Source: a virus. Taken from it: a stretch of 31,805 nucleotides of DNA. The notes under the pieces are model-generated. The model was given only the letters and a program-made list of their open reading frames with translations. It did not search any database and was not told the origin of the DNA. The stretch is taken from positions 1 to 31,805 of the IMG/VR virus record IMGVR_UViG_3300005618_000044; one strand, given 5' to 3'. Shown here piece by piece: positions 1-7,674 of this stretch. The position numbers and the translations under genes are program-made. How positions within the stretch are numbered: the stretch's first letter is position 1; the number at the start of each line of letters is the position of its first letter.

Positions 1-1
1 A

Positions 2-319
2 GTGCATGCGATGAAAGCGACTTGGAAGGTCTCCCTGCTGTTCGAGCGACGGATCGAGAGTGACGGCCGGCTGGTCAACATGCCGTTCGTGAAGCTGCAA
101 CCCGTGAAGGGCGACGGTGACATGTTTTTCTCCGTCCCCGGGGGCACCGTCGAGTTCGTGCCCGAGAAGATCGACGTGCGCGAGGCGGCGAACGGCACCA
201 TCGTCCAGCACAAGGTCATTTCGGCAAACACGCTCATCTCGAAGGTGACCAGCCCGGACGGCGAGGAGTGGCTACAGGGCGCCGAGGTCTCGCTCTCCTT
301 GGCCCCCAGCAGGGGCTAA
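2..319 (+). CDS. Phage structural-region protein of unknown function
   Basis: This 105-residue protein sits directly upstream of the tail fibre gene and is probably a small tail or fibre-associated protein, by position only. The GTG at 2 is the first start in the window and an ATG follows at 11; the true start could lie upstream of the window. The sequence is soluble, rich in beta-forming residues and has no motif I recognise. It ends in TAA 3 nt before the next start, so the two genes are very likely co-transcribed. Confidence 0.6.
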   Translation: MHAMKATWKVSLLFERRIESDGRLVNMPFVKLQPVKGDGDMFFSVPGGTVEFVPEKIDVREAANGTIVQHKVISANTLISKVTSPDGEEWLQGAEVSLSLAPSRG

Positions 320-322
320 TCA

Positions 323-2398
323 GTGGCGATCGCCGTCGCGCAGGAGACTTGCGATCCAGCGACCGGCGGGATGTCCGGGTCGGGGACGACGTTCACGTCC
401 TCGTCCATAACCGTGGCGGCGGGTTCCATTCTCGTCGCCGTTGCCTGTGGCGTGAACGCGGCGGCTGCGACGGTGACGTTTTCTGACTCGGTGAACGGGT
501 CGACGGGATGGACGACACTTAAGAACGTCGCCAACAACCCGCTCGTGCTCTCCATGGGCTACCGCGAGAACATGGCGTCAGGTACGGTCACAGTGACCGC
601 GACCTACAACACGACTGTCTCCCAGCGCGGTATCAAGCTCCTGGAGATCACCGGCGCCAAGACGTCGAGCTCTCTCGATGGAACCCCGGCCGGACAGTTT
701 CAGACTGGAATCGGGACGACCGCAGACGCCGTCACGTCAGGTAATCTGACCACGGCCAATTCTCCGGCGTTGCTGGTTGGCGCGTGTATGAACTACGGAA
801 ACAACCGGAACCCCAGTACTGGCACGGGGTTCACGAGCACTCGCGTCGACTGGAGCACAGACGTCGCCGGGTGCCGCATCGAGTACAAGGCAGTAAACGC
901 CGGCACGCAGGCGGCCACGTATACGAACCCTGGCGTCGGCAATGACAACTGGCTTACCATCGCGTCGGCGTTCGACGAGGCGCCTGCTGGCACGTCACCG
1001 CCGCCGCCTTCGAGTCCATATCCGACGCGACAGATTCCGGTGGCGAAACAGCGCCTCACGGAATTCGCGATCGCGACCGCATCAGGCGTCTTCACCGGTA
1101 CCGGATTCGCACCGCCTGAACGCGCGGTGGTGGCGGCCAGGCGCGTGCGGGCGCCGCTCACTGACATCGCTCCGCCGCTGATCGTAGTCGCGCCGTCTCC
1201 GCCGGCCCCAGAGGTCCTACGCGCGCTGCCGCCGAGGTTGCGGCCGCCAGCGGCTCAGGCGGTGCAGATGGCGCCGTTCCCCGGGCCCGTGCCGGTCGTC
1301 GGACTGCGCCTGTGGCTGCGGAGCGATCTTGGGGTGACGCTGTCTGGGCCGAACGTCATTGCCTGGGCAGATCAGAGTGGCAACGGCAACCACACGGTGA
1401 ACAGCGGGACGGTTCCGTTCGTCCCCGTGTCCGTCAACGGCCACCCGGGAGTTACAACGAGTGGCGCGGCCGGCATGGCCGGGACCACCGATCCTCTGAT
1501 TGCCGGCTCGCCGCGATCCATATTCGTTGTTTCTAAGTCTGCGACGTCTGCTGGAGGCATGGCGCTGGCGTTGCGGACGACCACGATCGGGAACCTCTAT
1601 GCGCTCACCGGCACGGGGAGCGGCTACGGCGCCGGTGTGGTCTATTACAACACCGACGCCACTGGGCCAATGACCGTCTCGAGTCCTGGCGACCTGACGG
1701 GGCGCACCTGCATCAGCGAATGGACCGTCACGGGCGGTGGTGGCGCGGCCCCGACGTACAGGCTCAACAACGTCACCCCTGGCGTACTCGGAGCTGGAAG
1801 CGAAAAGACGGAGACCGGCGCCAGTGGTTTCGGCGTCGGTGTCACCGGGATCGGCCCGTTCAACACCCTCGGCTCTGTCGGTGACATCTGCGAAGTGCTC
1901 GTCTATGACTCGGTGCTTTCGCTCGGAGACGAGACCGCCGTCTATGCGTACCTGGCGGCCCGGTATTTTCCAGCGGCACAGCCGCAACTCGACGCGCCGG
2001 TGCGACAGATGCGTCCGCTCCGTTTCGTTACCACGCTCGATCCACTACCTCCGGTGGCAGCCGCCGCACCTGCCCCTCCCGCCCCCGAGATGCCTCGCGC
2101 GTTGCCGCGGCATGGAGCGTCCGCGCTGGCGCAGCAGTCAACGCAATCACTCCCTCCCGCTACACGTTCGGCTCCTGTCGACAATCAGCCGGTGCGTCGA
2201 CTCATTAGGTCATTGGTGAATGTCGTCCGTGAGGCAATCGGCCTCGCTCCGTTGCTCCCGCCGCCGCCGGCTGAATTGAAGTTAAAACCGCCCCTCTGGG
2301 CAGTGTTCGACGAAGTATCATTGACCGTGGAACCAGACGCGGTCGCCCTCTCGGCAACGGCAGACGAGGTCACTTTGAGCGTCGAGGCAGACACATGA
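323..2398 (+). CDS. Large tail fibre / adhesin-like protein with LamG-type domain
   Basis: A 691-residue protein likely to form part of the tail tip or a receptor-binding fibre. Residues 1-220 form a beta-rich Thr/Ser/Gly domain typical of phage and secreted bacterial proteins. Residues about 230-320 are a proline-rich linker. Residues about 325-550 look like a concanavalin/LamG sandwich, with the signature region LWLRSDLG then WADQSGNGNH and a late YAYLAARYF strand. A second proline-rich linker (about 555-660) repeats the first: PPAPEVLRALP versus PPAPEMPRALP. The last 35 residues contain two short similar strands (DEVSLTVE, DEVTLSVE). It starts at GTG 323 after an AGGGG box and overlaps the next gene by 4 nt. 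The role is inferred from domain type and position; no receptor can be named. Confidence 0.8.
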   Translation: MAIAVAQETCDPATGGMSGSGTTFTSSSITVAAGSILVAVACGVNAAAATVTFSDSVNGSTGWTTLKNVANNPLVLSMGYRENMASGTVTVTATYNTTVSQRGIKLLEITGAKTSSSLDGTPAGQFQTGIGTTADAVTSGNLTTANSPALLVGACMNYGNNRNPSTGTGFTSTRVDWSTDVAGCRIEYKAVNAGTQAATYTNPGVGNDNWLTIASAFDEAPAGTSPPPPSSPYPTRQIPVAKQRLTEFAIATASGVFTGTGFAPPERAVVAARRVRAPLTDIAPPLIVVAPSPPAPEVLRALPPRLRPPAAQAVQMAPFPGPVPVVGLRLWLRSDLGVTLSGPNVIAWADQSGNGNHTVNSGTVPFVPVSVNGHPGVTTSGAAGMAGTTDPLIAGSPRSIFVVSKSATSAGGMALALRTTTIGNLYALTGTGSGYGAGVVYYNTDATGPMTVSSPGDLTGRTCISEWTVTGGGGAAPTYRLNNVTPGVLGAGSEKTETGASGFGVGVTGIGPFNTLGSVGDICEVLVYDSVLSLGDETAVYAYLAARYFPAAQPQLDAPVRQMRPLRFVTTLDPLPPVAAAAPAPPAPEMPRALPRHGASALAQQSTQSLPPATRSAPVDNQPVRRLIRSLVNVVREAIGLAPLLPPPPAELKLKPPLWAVFDEVSLTVEPDAVALSATADEVTLSVEADT

Positions 2399-2712
2399 AA
2401 AGTCGCAAGCGAACCGACACCTACCCCATCACGGCAACGCTGAAATCGAACGGAGCCGCAGTCAATCTCACCGGCTACACCGTGACAATCACCATCACCA
2501 ATGTGGCGACAGGAATTGCGAAGGTGTCGAACGCAGCAGTTACGATCACCGACGCCGTGAACGGCCGCGTGTCGTACACGCCGATCGCGGGCGACGTCGA
2601 CACGGTTGCAAGTTACGACGTCGAATGGAAAGCGGTCAGCGGCGGCGGTACGCCGTACCACTTTCCGTCAAAGGACTATGACACGCTGGACATCCAGCAA
2701 AACCTGGGATGA
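2395..2712 (+). CDS. BppU-like baseplate upper protein, Ig-like domain
   Basis: A 105-residue protein resembling the N-terminal domain of BppU-type baseplate proteins. It shows an opening strand with polar residues, NLTGYTVTITIT, an accessory strand pair VTITDAVNGRVSYT, and a closing YDVEWKAV followed by an aromatic/proline turn. Members of this family attach receptor-binding proteins to the baseplate in siphophages. Its ATG overlaps the stop of the fibre gene (ATGA), which supports translational coupling and a shared tail-tip role. The match is from memory of the family pattern. Confidence 0.7.
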   Translation: MKSRKRTDTYPITATLKSNGAAVNLTGYTVTITITNVATGIAKVSNAAVTITDAVNGRVSYTPIAGDVDTVASYDVEWKAVSGGGTPYHFPSKDYDTLDIQQNLG

Positions 2713-2716
2713 ACCA

Positions 2717-2911
2717 ATGAACGAGCGCAAGCGAATCTTAGGCGTGATCGGTGCCGGGCTATCGTCGGCTGGTCTAACGTTGCAGGGCATCGGCATTGCC
2801 GCAGCTCACTACCAGATGACGATCCAAATCGTAGCGGTGTTCCTCGGGTTCGCAGGCATGGTGACCCAGGGAATTTCCAAGCCGCTCACGATGGACACGA
2901 AGGAGAAATGA
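2717..2911 (+). CDS. Small two-helix membrane protein, holin candidate
   Basis: A 64-residue protein with two likely membrane helices: about residues 8-28 (GVIGAGLSSAGLTLQG) and 33-54 (IQIVAVFLGFAGMVTQG). The N-terminus is basic (MNERKR) and the C-terminus charged (DTKEK). Size, topology and position just ahead of the endolysin gene fit a class II holin, but small membrane proteins of other kinds look alike. I chose ATG 2717, four bases after the previous stop and behind a GGGA box, rather than the longer frame from 2606, which would overlap the upstream gene. Confidence 0.6.
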   Translation: MNERKRILGVIGAGLSSAGLTLQGIGIAAAHYQMTIQIVAVFLGFAGMVTQGISKPLTMDTKEK

Positions 2912-2912
2912 C

Positions 2913-3251
2913 GTGGCAAGGCGGGTCTATCACGTCGTCGACGGTGCCGGTGACATCCCGGACCTGAGGCGCGGCTTCGGACGGCCCCTCTCGACACGGG
3001 TCAAGCTGCTCGCCACCACCGTAGGGGCGCTCACGTCCATCGGCGGGTACGCGATCGGCATGGGCAGGTGGACCGTCGCCAAAATCGACGAGCAGGTAAC
3101 AACCATCGTGCGCCGCGAGAACGCGCCCATCGTTTCCAGCATCCAGGCATCAGACCGCCAGCGCAACGAGCAGTTCGCGAAGATGACGGCTGACATGTCC
3201 GATCTCAAGGCGGCGATGGCGAAGCTGTCGACCGAGAAACGCAGGCGATGA
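2913..3251 (+). CDS. Single-helix membrane protein with C-terminal coiled coil
   Basis: A 112-residue protein with a basic N-terminal part, one membrane helix at about residues 32-52 (LLATTVGALTSIGGYAIGMG), and a C-terminal heptad-like region rich in Lys, Gln and Ala. Together with the preceding two-helix protein it may form a holin/accessory-holin pair; this is positional inference. GTG 2913 lies two bases after the previous stop and behind a clear AAGGAG box at 2900-2905, which decides the start. Confidence 0.65.
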   Translation: MARRVYHVVDGAGDIPDLRRGFGRPLSTRVKLLATTVGALTSIGGYAIGMGRWTVAKIDEQVTTIVRRENAPIVSSIQASDRQRNEQFAKMTADMSDLKAAMAKLSTEKRRR

Positions 3252-3275
3252 ACTATCACGTCGAAAGGCAGGCCC

Positions 3276-3626
3276 GTGGATCATGAGAACTACCCCATCG
3301 ATCGGACTCCAAGCCTGTGGGACAGAGTTTGGCGTGGCCGCAGCAGTTCCCTCCGAAGAAATCTCGACAACTGCGCCCTCGAAGCGTCACGCTGTGCGAC
3401 TCTTATCCGAGAGGCTGCGAGAGAGGCGGATACGGTTTCAGGCCCTCGTCGATCAGCTGCATTGCATGCAATCCGAGACGAAATCCTCAACCTAGCCGAC
3501 GACATGCGCGGCCCCGTTTGCGACTTCATCCTGGCTGAGGCTGGCGGCAGGCCAGAGCGGGTGAACGTCGCGGTGCGAGGTTGGCGGACTCTGCGGCGCG
3601 ACTTCCTGCGGTGGCTGCATGGTTAA
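3276..3626 (+). CDS. Hypothetical helical protein
   Basis: A 116-residue soluble protein, strongly Arg/Ala/Leu-rich and predicted by eye to be mostly helical. I do not recognise a family. The only in-frame start is GTG 3276, preceded by AAAGGCAGG. It overlaps the next gene by 8 nt and lies within the lysis cassette, but no lysis motif is visible. Confidence 0.6.
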   Translation: MDHENYPIDRTPSLWDRVWRGRSSSLRRNLDNCALEASRCATLIREAAREADTVSGPRRSAALHAIRDEILNLADDMRGPVCDFILAEAGGRPERVNVAVRGWRTLRRDFLRWLHG

Positions 3627-3975
3627 CGACACCGACAAGGAGTACGTGCTTGAGTACGACGACGTGCACGAGCTGCCTCTCGGCGATGAAGAGACGCCGA
3701 CGAAGCTGGATGAGCCTGGCGCGTGCTGGCGGTGCTTGGCCATCATGCCGGTGCAAATCGTGGCGCCGTACCCTGGCAGCTCACACGAGGCGCTGCGGTT
3801 TCACACGTGCATCGCCAGCGCGGGCGGCGGGTGGGCCTGGTGTGCGGTGCACATGGCCCTGCGCCTCGGCCAGTTCGAGATCTACCTGGGACCAAACAGG
3901 CGCGCGGCAATTCTGCCGCCGCCACACGGCGAGCGGAGGCGGTTTCCTCCGAGGAAAGACGGAGACGACAGATGA
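3619..3975 (+). CDS. Hypothetical Cys-containing protein
   Basis: A 118-residue acidic protein with an N-terminal Asp/Glu-rich stretch, a CWRC pair at about residues 36-39, an HTC about 25 residues later and a further Cys before a His (CAVH), consistent with a bound zinc ion. The tail is basic and proline-rich. Function is unknown. It starts inside the previous gene and its stop overlaps the endolysin start as ATGA. Confidence 0.55.
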   Translation: MVNDTDKEYVLEYDDVHELPLGDEETPTKLDEPGACWRCLAIMPVQIVAPYPGSSHEALRFHTCIASAGGGWAWCAVHMALRLGQFEIYLGPNRRAAILPPPHGERRRFPPRKDGDDR

Positions 3976-4424
3976 GATCCAGGTTCTTCACGGTCGACGA
4001 GTTCCGCTGCCATAGCGGCGATCCTTACCCCGCCGCCTGGGTCGATGACCGATTGCAGGCTCTCTGCACCGCCCTCGATGCCATCCGCGACGCCTGGGAC
4101 GGGCCAATCGCCGTCGTTTGCGGCTACCGTACCGCCGCCTACAACGAGGCCCTAGCGAAGGCCAGCGCGGCCCGAAATGGCGGCGTGAGCGGCGTGGCAC
4201 AGAACAGCCAGCACATCCAGGGGCGCGCGGCGGACGTTCGCCCTGCTGCCTCGCCGACTGTCGAGCGGGTGGCCTCCTTGCACCGGCTTACGAAAGAGCT
4301 GCACGACCGCGGCATCATTCGCATCGGCGGCCTTGGGCTGTATCCAGGCTGGATCCATGTCGATGTTCGAGCCGGTGACCGTCTCGCCATGTGGGGCGGC
4401 AACGGCATGGGTGACGCGCAGTGA
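3972..4424 (+). CDS. Endolysin, peptidase M15 family (D,D-carboxypeptidase type)
   Basis: A 150-residue protein that should cleave peptidoglycan peptide cross-bridges at the end of infection. The zinc-binding pattern of M15 (VanY / M15A-like) peptidases is complete: CGYRT at 50-54, SQH with His81, the Asp of GRAAD (Asp88), and the final ligand in WIHVD (His129). The length is that of a single catalytic domain with no cell-wall binding module and no signal peptide, so export would depend on the holin-like genes upstream. ATG 3972 overlaps the previous stop; the longer frame from 3723 overlaps a real gene and was rejected. Confidence 0.88.
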   Translation: MRSRFFTVDEFRCHSGDPYPAAWVDDRLQALCTALDAIRDAWDGPIAVVCGYRTAAYNEALAKASAARNGGVSGVAQNSQHIQGRAADVRPAASPTVERVASLHRLTKELHDRGIIRIGGLGLYPGWIHVDVRAGDRLAMWGGNGMGDAQ

Positions 4425-4942
4425 AGGCGCTGATCGTCCTCCTGGCCATGGTCGGCTGCCGCCAGCAAGTCAACTGGCTGCCCGATCCGGCGTGGTCCTC
4501 GGTGCCGGTTACCGTGCGGTGGGACGGCATTGACCCGGTGTTCGACGGCAGCCTGCATTACGCGGTCGACGCCTGGAATCACGCAGCCGGGTGCGACGTG
4601 TTGCGAGAGGCGGCCGATGCGCGGGTGACAGTGTCGACCTACGACGGGACGGCATGCGGCGCACCAGCTCAGCTCGAACGAGCCCTTGGGGCGACGGCTG
4701 GCACGTGGCGGTGCTCGGTGAACTCGGCCGAGGTTCGCTTTCAAGTGATGAGCGACATCCGCAGCGTCTACGTCATCGCGGCGCACGAGTTCGGCCACGT
4801 CCTGGGGCTGGCTCACGACCGCAGCGCAATCATGCAGGATGCGCCGACGCTGTACGACCCGGCGGCGGGACACAACCTGGCCACGCTCCCGTGGCCTTCC
4901 GACGCGGACGGTGCGGCCGTTGGCAAGAGGTACTGCCGATGA
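4421..4942 (+). CDS. Metzincin-like (matrixin-type) metalloprotease, probable lipoprotein
   Basis: A 173-residue protein with a short hydrophobic leader (MKALIVLLAMVGC) that resembles a lipoprotein signal with Cys13 as the lipidated residue; Met at -3 is slightly off consensus. The zinc site is a full metzincin motif, HEFGHVLGLAHD at 122-133, with Met138 (SAIM) as the Met-turn. About 60 residues before it lies an AVDAWNHAAGC segment, as in the first helix of matrixins. It is therefore probably a small envelope-anchored or secreted protease. It sits between the endolysin and a nucleotidyltransferase-like gene, coupled to both by 4-nt overlaps. Its substrate is unknown; it might aid lysis, attack host surface proteins or act in the lysogen. 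Confidence 0.82.
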   Translation: MKALIVLLAMVGCRQQVNWLPDPAWSSVPVTVRWDGIDPVFDGSLHYAVDAWNHAAGCDVLREAADARVTVSTYDGTACGAPAQLERALGATAGTWRCSVNSAEVRFQVMSDIRSVYVIAAHEFGHVLGLAHDRSAIMQDAPTLYDPAAGHNLATLPWPSDADGAAVGKRYCR

Positions 4943-5403
4943 GCGATGCCATCGTCCAGGAGAAGCACGCGCCAGGCATTGGAATGCCGGCGTCCCTCTA
5001 CCTGCATGACTTTGGGCAGGCGATTCTCGAGGCATTCGGCGAGATTCCGTACCACGTCGGGTCGTCAATGCCTGGCAGCGGACGTCCGTCCTGGCGCGAC
5101 GTCGATGTGCGTCTGATCCTGCCTGACGCGCGGTACGAGTCCGACGGATACGGCGATCCGGAGCGCCCACACGACAGCGCTAAGTGGGTCGCAATGGTGA
5201 AGGCATTCTCGCTACTCGGACGGCACATGACCGGGCTGCCGATCGATTTCCAAATCCAGCAGATGACCCAGGCGAACAAGGAATACGGCAGCGACCAGCC
5301 AGGACATGCGCGCTCTGCGCTCTTCAGCCTCGCCAGGTCTCGCGCGAACCACCAGATGTTAGAGCGTGGCGTGGCGGTCGGAAAAGAGGAGGTGACCGCA
5401 TGA
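4939..5403 (+). CDS. Nucleotidyltransferase-like protein (Pol beta superfamily fold)
   Basis: A 154-residue protein with the spacing of the nucleotidyltransferase superfamily: Gly41-Ser42 (VGSSMPGSG), the metal-binding pair Asp54-x-Asp56 in WRDVDVRLI, and a third acidic residue Asp103 in PIDFQIQ. All three catalytic acids appear present. Related minimal nucleotidyltransferases modify nucleotides, tRNA or proteins; which applies here cannot be told. No partner antitoxin (HEPN) is adjacent. It is coupled by ATGA to both neighbours. The longer frame from 4591 was rejected because it lies inside the protease gene. Confidence 0.62.
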   Translation: MSDAIVQEKHAPGIGMPASLYLHDFGQAILEAFGEIPYHVGSSMPGSGRPSWRDVDVRLILPDARYESDGYGDPERPHDSAKWVAMVKAFSLLGRHMTGLPIDFQIQQMTQANKEYGSDQPGHARSALFSLARSRANHQMLERGVAVGKEEVTA

Positions 5404-5945
5404 GCCCACGCTGGCTAGCCCTCGTCCCCGTCGCGGCGCTACTTGGACTGCTGTGGGGGCGGCATCACGGTCCCGAACGTACCAGGGACGTCGTCAAGAC
5501 CGATGTGGTCTACAAGGATCGCATCGTCGAGAAGGTCGTCCACGACGTGGCCGTACAGCGAGATACCGACGAGAAAGTCCATACCGTAGTAGTGACTAAG
5601 TGGCTGAAAGAGCCTACCGGGGCGGTGTCCGTGGTGCAGGAGTCGCGCCAGGAACGCGACACGGCAACCGAGACGAAGCGCCAGGATCACGCGCAGGGCA
5701 CGCAGGAGCGACAGAGCGAGGCGCACCAGGCGACCGTCGAGACGCACACGACTGAGTCGCGGCCGAACTGGTCCGTGTCGCTCCTGGCCGGCGTGCAGGA
5801 CGGCGGAAAGCGGCTGGTCGACGCGCTACCTGCGCCGGCTGTCGTAGGCGTATCCGCCGAGCACCGCCTCATTGGCCCGCTCTCCGCCGGCATCTGGGGA
5901 ACTACCAGTCGCACGGCTGGCATCTCGGTGCGCCTGGATTTCTGA
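5400..5945 (+). CDS. Spanin-like membrane-anchored coiled-coil protein
   Basis: A 181-residue protein with an N-terminal membrane helix (residues 5-20, WLALVPVAALLGLLWG), then a long charged, Gln/Glu-rich helical stretch (about 30-120), and a C-terminal beta-rich end (about 125-181) finishing with an aromatic Phe. An inner-membrane anchor plus periplasmic coiled coil at the end of a lysis cassette fits an i-spanin (Rz-type) role, although the beta-rich tail is unusual and I see no embedded o-spanin. It is the last rightward gene; its final 120 bases overlap the end of a leftward gene. Confidence 0.6.
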   Translation: MSPRWLALVPVAALLGLLWGRHHGPERTRDVVKTDVVYKDRIVEKVVHDVAVQRDTDEKVHTVVVTKWLKEPTGAVSVVQESRQERDTATETKRQDHAQGTQERQSEAHQATVETHTTESRPNWSVSLLAGVQDGGKRLVDALPAPAVVGVSAEHRLIGPLSAGIWGTTSRTAGISVRLDF

Positions 5946-6254
5946 CAGCGGTAACCTGAGCGGGTCCGGACGAGGCGGCGGTTCCAGTGCTGGCGCATCG
6001 ACTCGCTTGTACCGCGGCCCGCAGAGCGTCTCGGCGGCGCGCGCAAACATGCGTCCGACGCGCGTAACCTGGCCGTTTCCACCCTGCGCGTGGAAGTGGA
6101 AGTTGCCGGTGCCACCGCCACCAGCGCCTAGGACCATCTCTCGATGGTCGGACGGGAACGCCAGCCCGCACTTGAGGCAGACCCATACGTCCGTAGTCGG
6201 GCCAACGTCTCCTGGTCCTCGGCGCTTGCCCTTCCCCTTGCCGTGAAGTCCCAT
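5826..6254 (-). CDS. Leftward operon: zinc-ribbon hypothetical protein
   Basis: A 142-residue protein with a basic Gly/Lys N-terminus (GKGKGKRR), a CLKCGLAF half zinc knuckle near residue 27, and two His in FHFH. The start at 6254 is well supported by an AGGAGG box read on the minus strand. The C-terminal 40 residues overlap the end of the spanin-like gene tail to tail, so one of the two ends may be only incidentally open. It is the most distal leftward gene. Function is unknown. Confidence 0.55.
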   Translation of the reverse strand: MGLHGKGKGKRRGPGDVGPTTDVWVCLKCGLAFPSDHREMVLGAGGGGTGNFHFHAQGGNGQVTRVGRMFARAAETLCGPRYKRVDAPALEPPPRPDPLRLPLSEIQAHRDASRATGSSPDAGGERANEAVLGGYAYDSRRR

Positions 6255-6263
6255 TCGATCCTC

Positions 6264-6563
6264 CTATCCTAGCGCCCCGACCGCCCTGAGCGCATCTTCC
6301 TCTGTCTCGCATCGCACCCAGTGGTCCGGGTAGAAGTCGCGCATTTTCGCCTCGTTGTCGGTGATTTTCGTCTCGCTGCGGTGGCTGATCTTCTTGTGCG
6401 ACTTCGCTTCGATGAAGATTGGCGCCCCGGTGCGGATGTGCCGAGCGATGAAGTCGCAGCCTAGCTTGCCCATCTCGTGCACGTCGTCGACGCGCGTGAC
6501 CGACCTCAGCGCCGCGCCGATGGCCTTGTGTGTCGTGTCGGTCTTCCGCGCGAGGTACCTCAT
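6264..6563 (-). CDS. PD-(D/E)XK nuclease of phage VRR-NUC-like type
   Basis: A 99-residue small nuclease-like protein. The core is LGCDFIAR followed 14 residues later by FIEAKSHKK, giving the Asp ... Glu-x-Lys signature. After it comes ITDNEAKMRDFYPDHWVRC and EEDAL, which matches the pattern of small phage resolvase or VRR-NUC-like nucleases (acid pair, Glu/Lys helix, then a strand and an EDAL-type end). Such proteins cut DNA junctions or nick DNA. Start ATG 6563 overlaps the previous stop; an upstream extension to 6653 would run into the neighbouring gene. Confidence 0.62.
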   Translation of the reverse strand: MRYLARKTDTTHKAIGAALRSVTRVDDVHEMGKLGCDFIARHIRTGAPIFIEAKSHKKISHRSETKITDNEAKMRDFYPDHWVRCETEEDALRAVGALG

Positions 6564-7432
6564 TTCGGGGCTGGTCTTCCGTCGCGGATGGCGTCTACGA
6601 GTTCCCCCTGCTTTCCATTTCCCAGCAGCCACCACTCGGCAATCCCAGCGCACCGTTCACGCTCGGAAGAAAGTTGCGCTTCGAGCGTCATCACCTCGCC
6701 GATGAAGCAGTTCAGCAGGCGTCGCATTTCGGCATTCGCGCGCTCGAACACAGCGGAATCTCTCGCCGCCTGCATCCTTGCGCTCAGCGGCTCGGCGGGT
6801 GCGCCCTTGGCCGGCGCGGGCGGCTCGTCCGGGTCCGGCAAGTCCGGCATCGCGCCAATAATCTTCGACCACGGCGCAGGTTGCTCGGCGGGCGGCTCGA
6901 CCTTGACGATCGCGCCCATCTCGACGGCGTGGGCGGTGCAGGCTCCGGCTATCGGCAAGCCGTCAGTAGATTCCTCAACGAAGTCAGCCACCTCCCCAGA
7001 TGGAGCGTCGCAGTAAACGGGGCAGTCACTGTCGTACTTGCGGCGACCCGCGACCCACCCCGGCGCCAACTTGTACCCCGGCGGGATAGGTCCTGCGGGC
7101 TTGCAGTCACAGTTGCGGCTCGTCCCGACTCGCGTGGCGCATGCCTCGTCGTGCTTCTCGACCTGCCACGGCGACGGCATCAGCTCGTCCAGTGACTTGT
7201 CTTGCGCCAGGTAGTCGCGCAGGGCCGCGTGCGGCTCCGTCGCTCGGGCCTGAATAGGCACGGCAGCGGGAGTCCCTGTCGCTTGACGGAACGCCATTGC
7301 CGGATGAGCCGGCTGGATCGCCGCCTCCAGCTTCGCGATTCGGTCGGCCAGGCGTCTCTCCAGCGCGGCGAGGCAACTGTGATATGCGGGCCAGTGTGGG
7401 TCGTTCGGCTCACGGCAAGTCGTGCAGCTCAT
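6560..7432 (-). CDS. Leftward operon: hypothetical protein with Cys pairs
   Basis: A 290-residue protein of unknown function, the largest of the leftward operon. The N-terminus has a CTTC pair followed about 13 residues later by another Cys (HSC); the middle has CDC and CPVYC clusters, a proline-rich linker (about 195-215), and a helical C-terminal third rich in Ala, Arg and Glu. A metal-binding head with a helical tail is the most I can say. It is coupled by 4-nt overlaps at both ends. Confidence 0.6.
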   Translation of the reverse strand: MSCTTCREPNDPHWPAYHSCLAALERRLADRIAKLEAAIQPAHPAMAFRQATGTPAAVPIQARATEPHAALRDYLAQDKSLDELMPSPWQVEKHDEACATRVGTSRNCDCKPAGPIPPGYKLAPGWVAGRRKYDSDCPVYCDAPSGEVADFVEESTDGLPIAGACTAHAVEMGAIVKVEPPAEQPAPWSKIIGAMPDLPDPDEPPAPAKGAPAEPLSARMQAARDSAVFERANAEMRRLLNCFIGEVMTLEAQLSSERERCAGIAEWWLLGNGKQGELVDAIRDGRPAPK

Positions 7433-7674
7433 GGTTTTCTCCCCGAACGGATGGAAACGAGCGCGTCGAATGCCTTCCCGAGCGCGTCGAGGACCGGACC
7501 CGCTCGATCCTCTGACCTGTCGTTCAGGTAAGCGGATTTCGCTGTTCCCACGAGGTCCTGAATACGACCGAGGCAGTCAACAAGACGCGAGCCGGCGTGC
7601 TCTCCACCGCACCGCTCGCACGGCCTTCGCGACCGCTCTAGCGCACGAAGGAACGACTTGCTTGCCGCCCTCAT
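7429..7674 (-). CDS. Leftward operon: small helical protein
   Basis: An 81-residue protein with a basic N-terminus, a CERCGGEH motif at about 19-26 and a helical remainder. One CxxC plus His could bind zinc. No family is recognised. Its start overlaps the preceding stop and its own stop overlaps the next start (ATGA at both ends). Confidence 0.55.
   Translation of the reverse strand: MRAASKSFLRALERSRRPCERCGGEHAGSRLVDCLGRIQDLVGTAKSAYLNDRSEDRAGPVLDALGKAFDALVSIRSGRKP

Noticed and set aside
4139-5170. Long minus-strand frame of 343 codons
   Set aside because: It covers three plus-strand genes with clear catalytic motifs and has the Arg-rich composition of a shadow frame.
6901-6930. TTGACG as a promoter within the leftward operon
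   Set aside because: It lies inside a coded gene on the opposite strand with no -10 partner and no downstream plus-strand gene.
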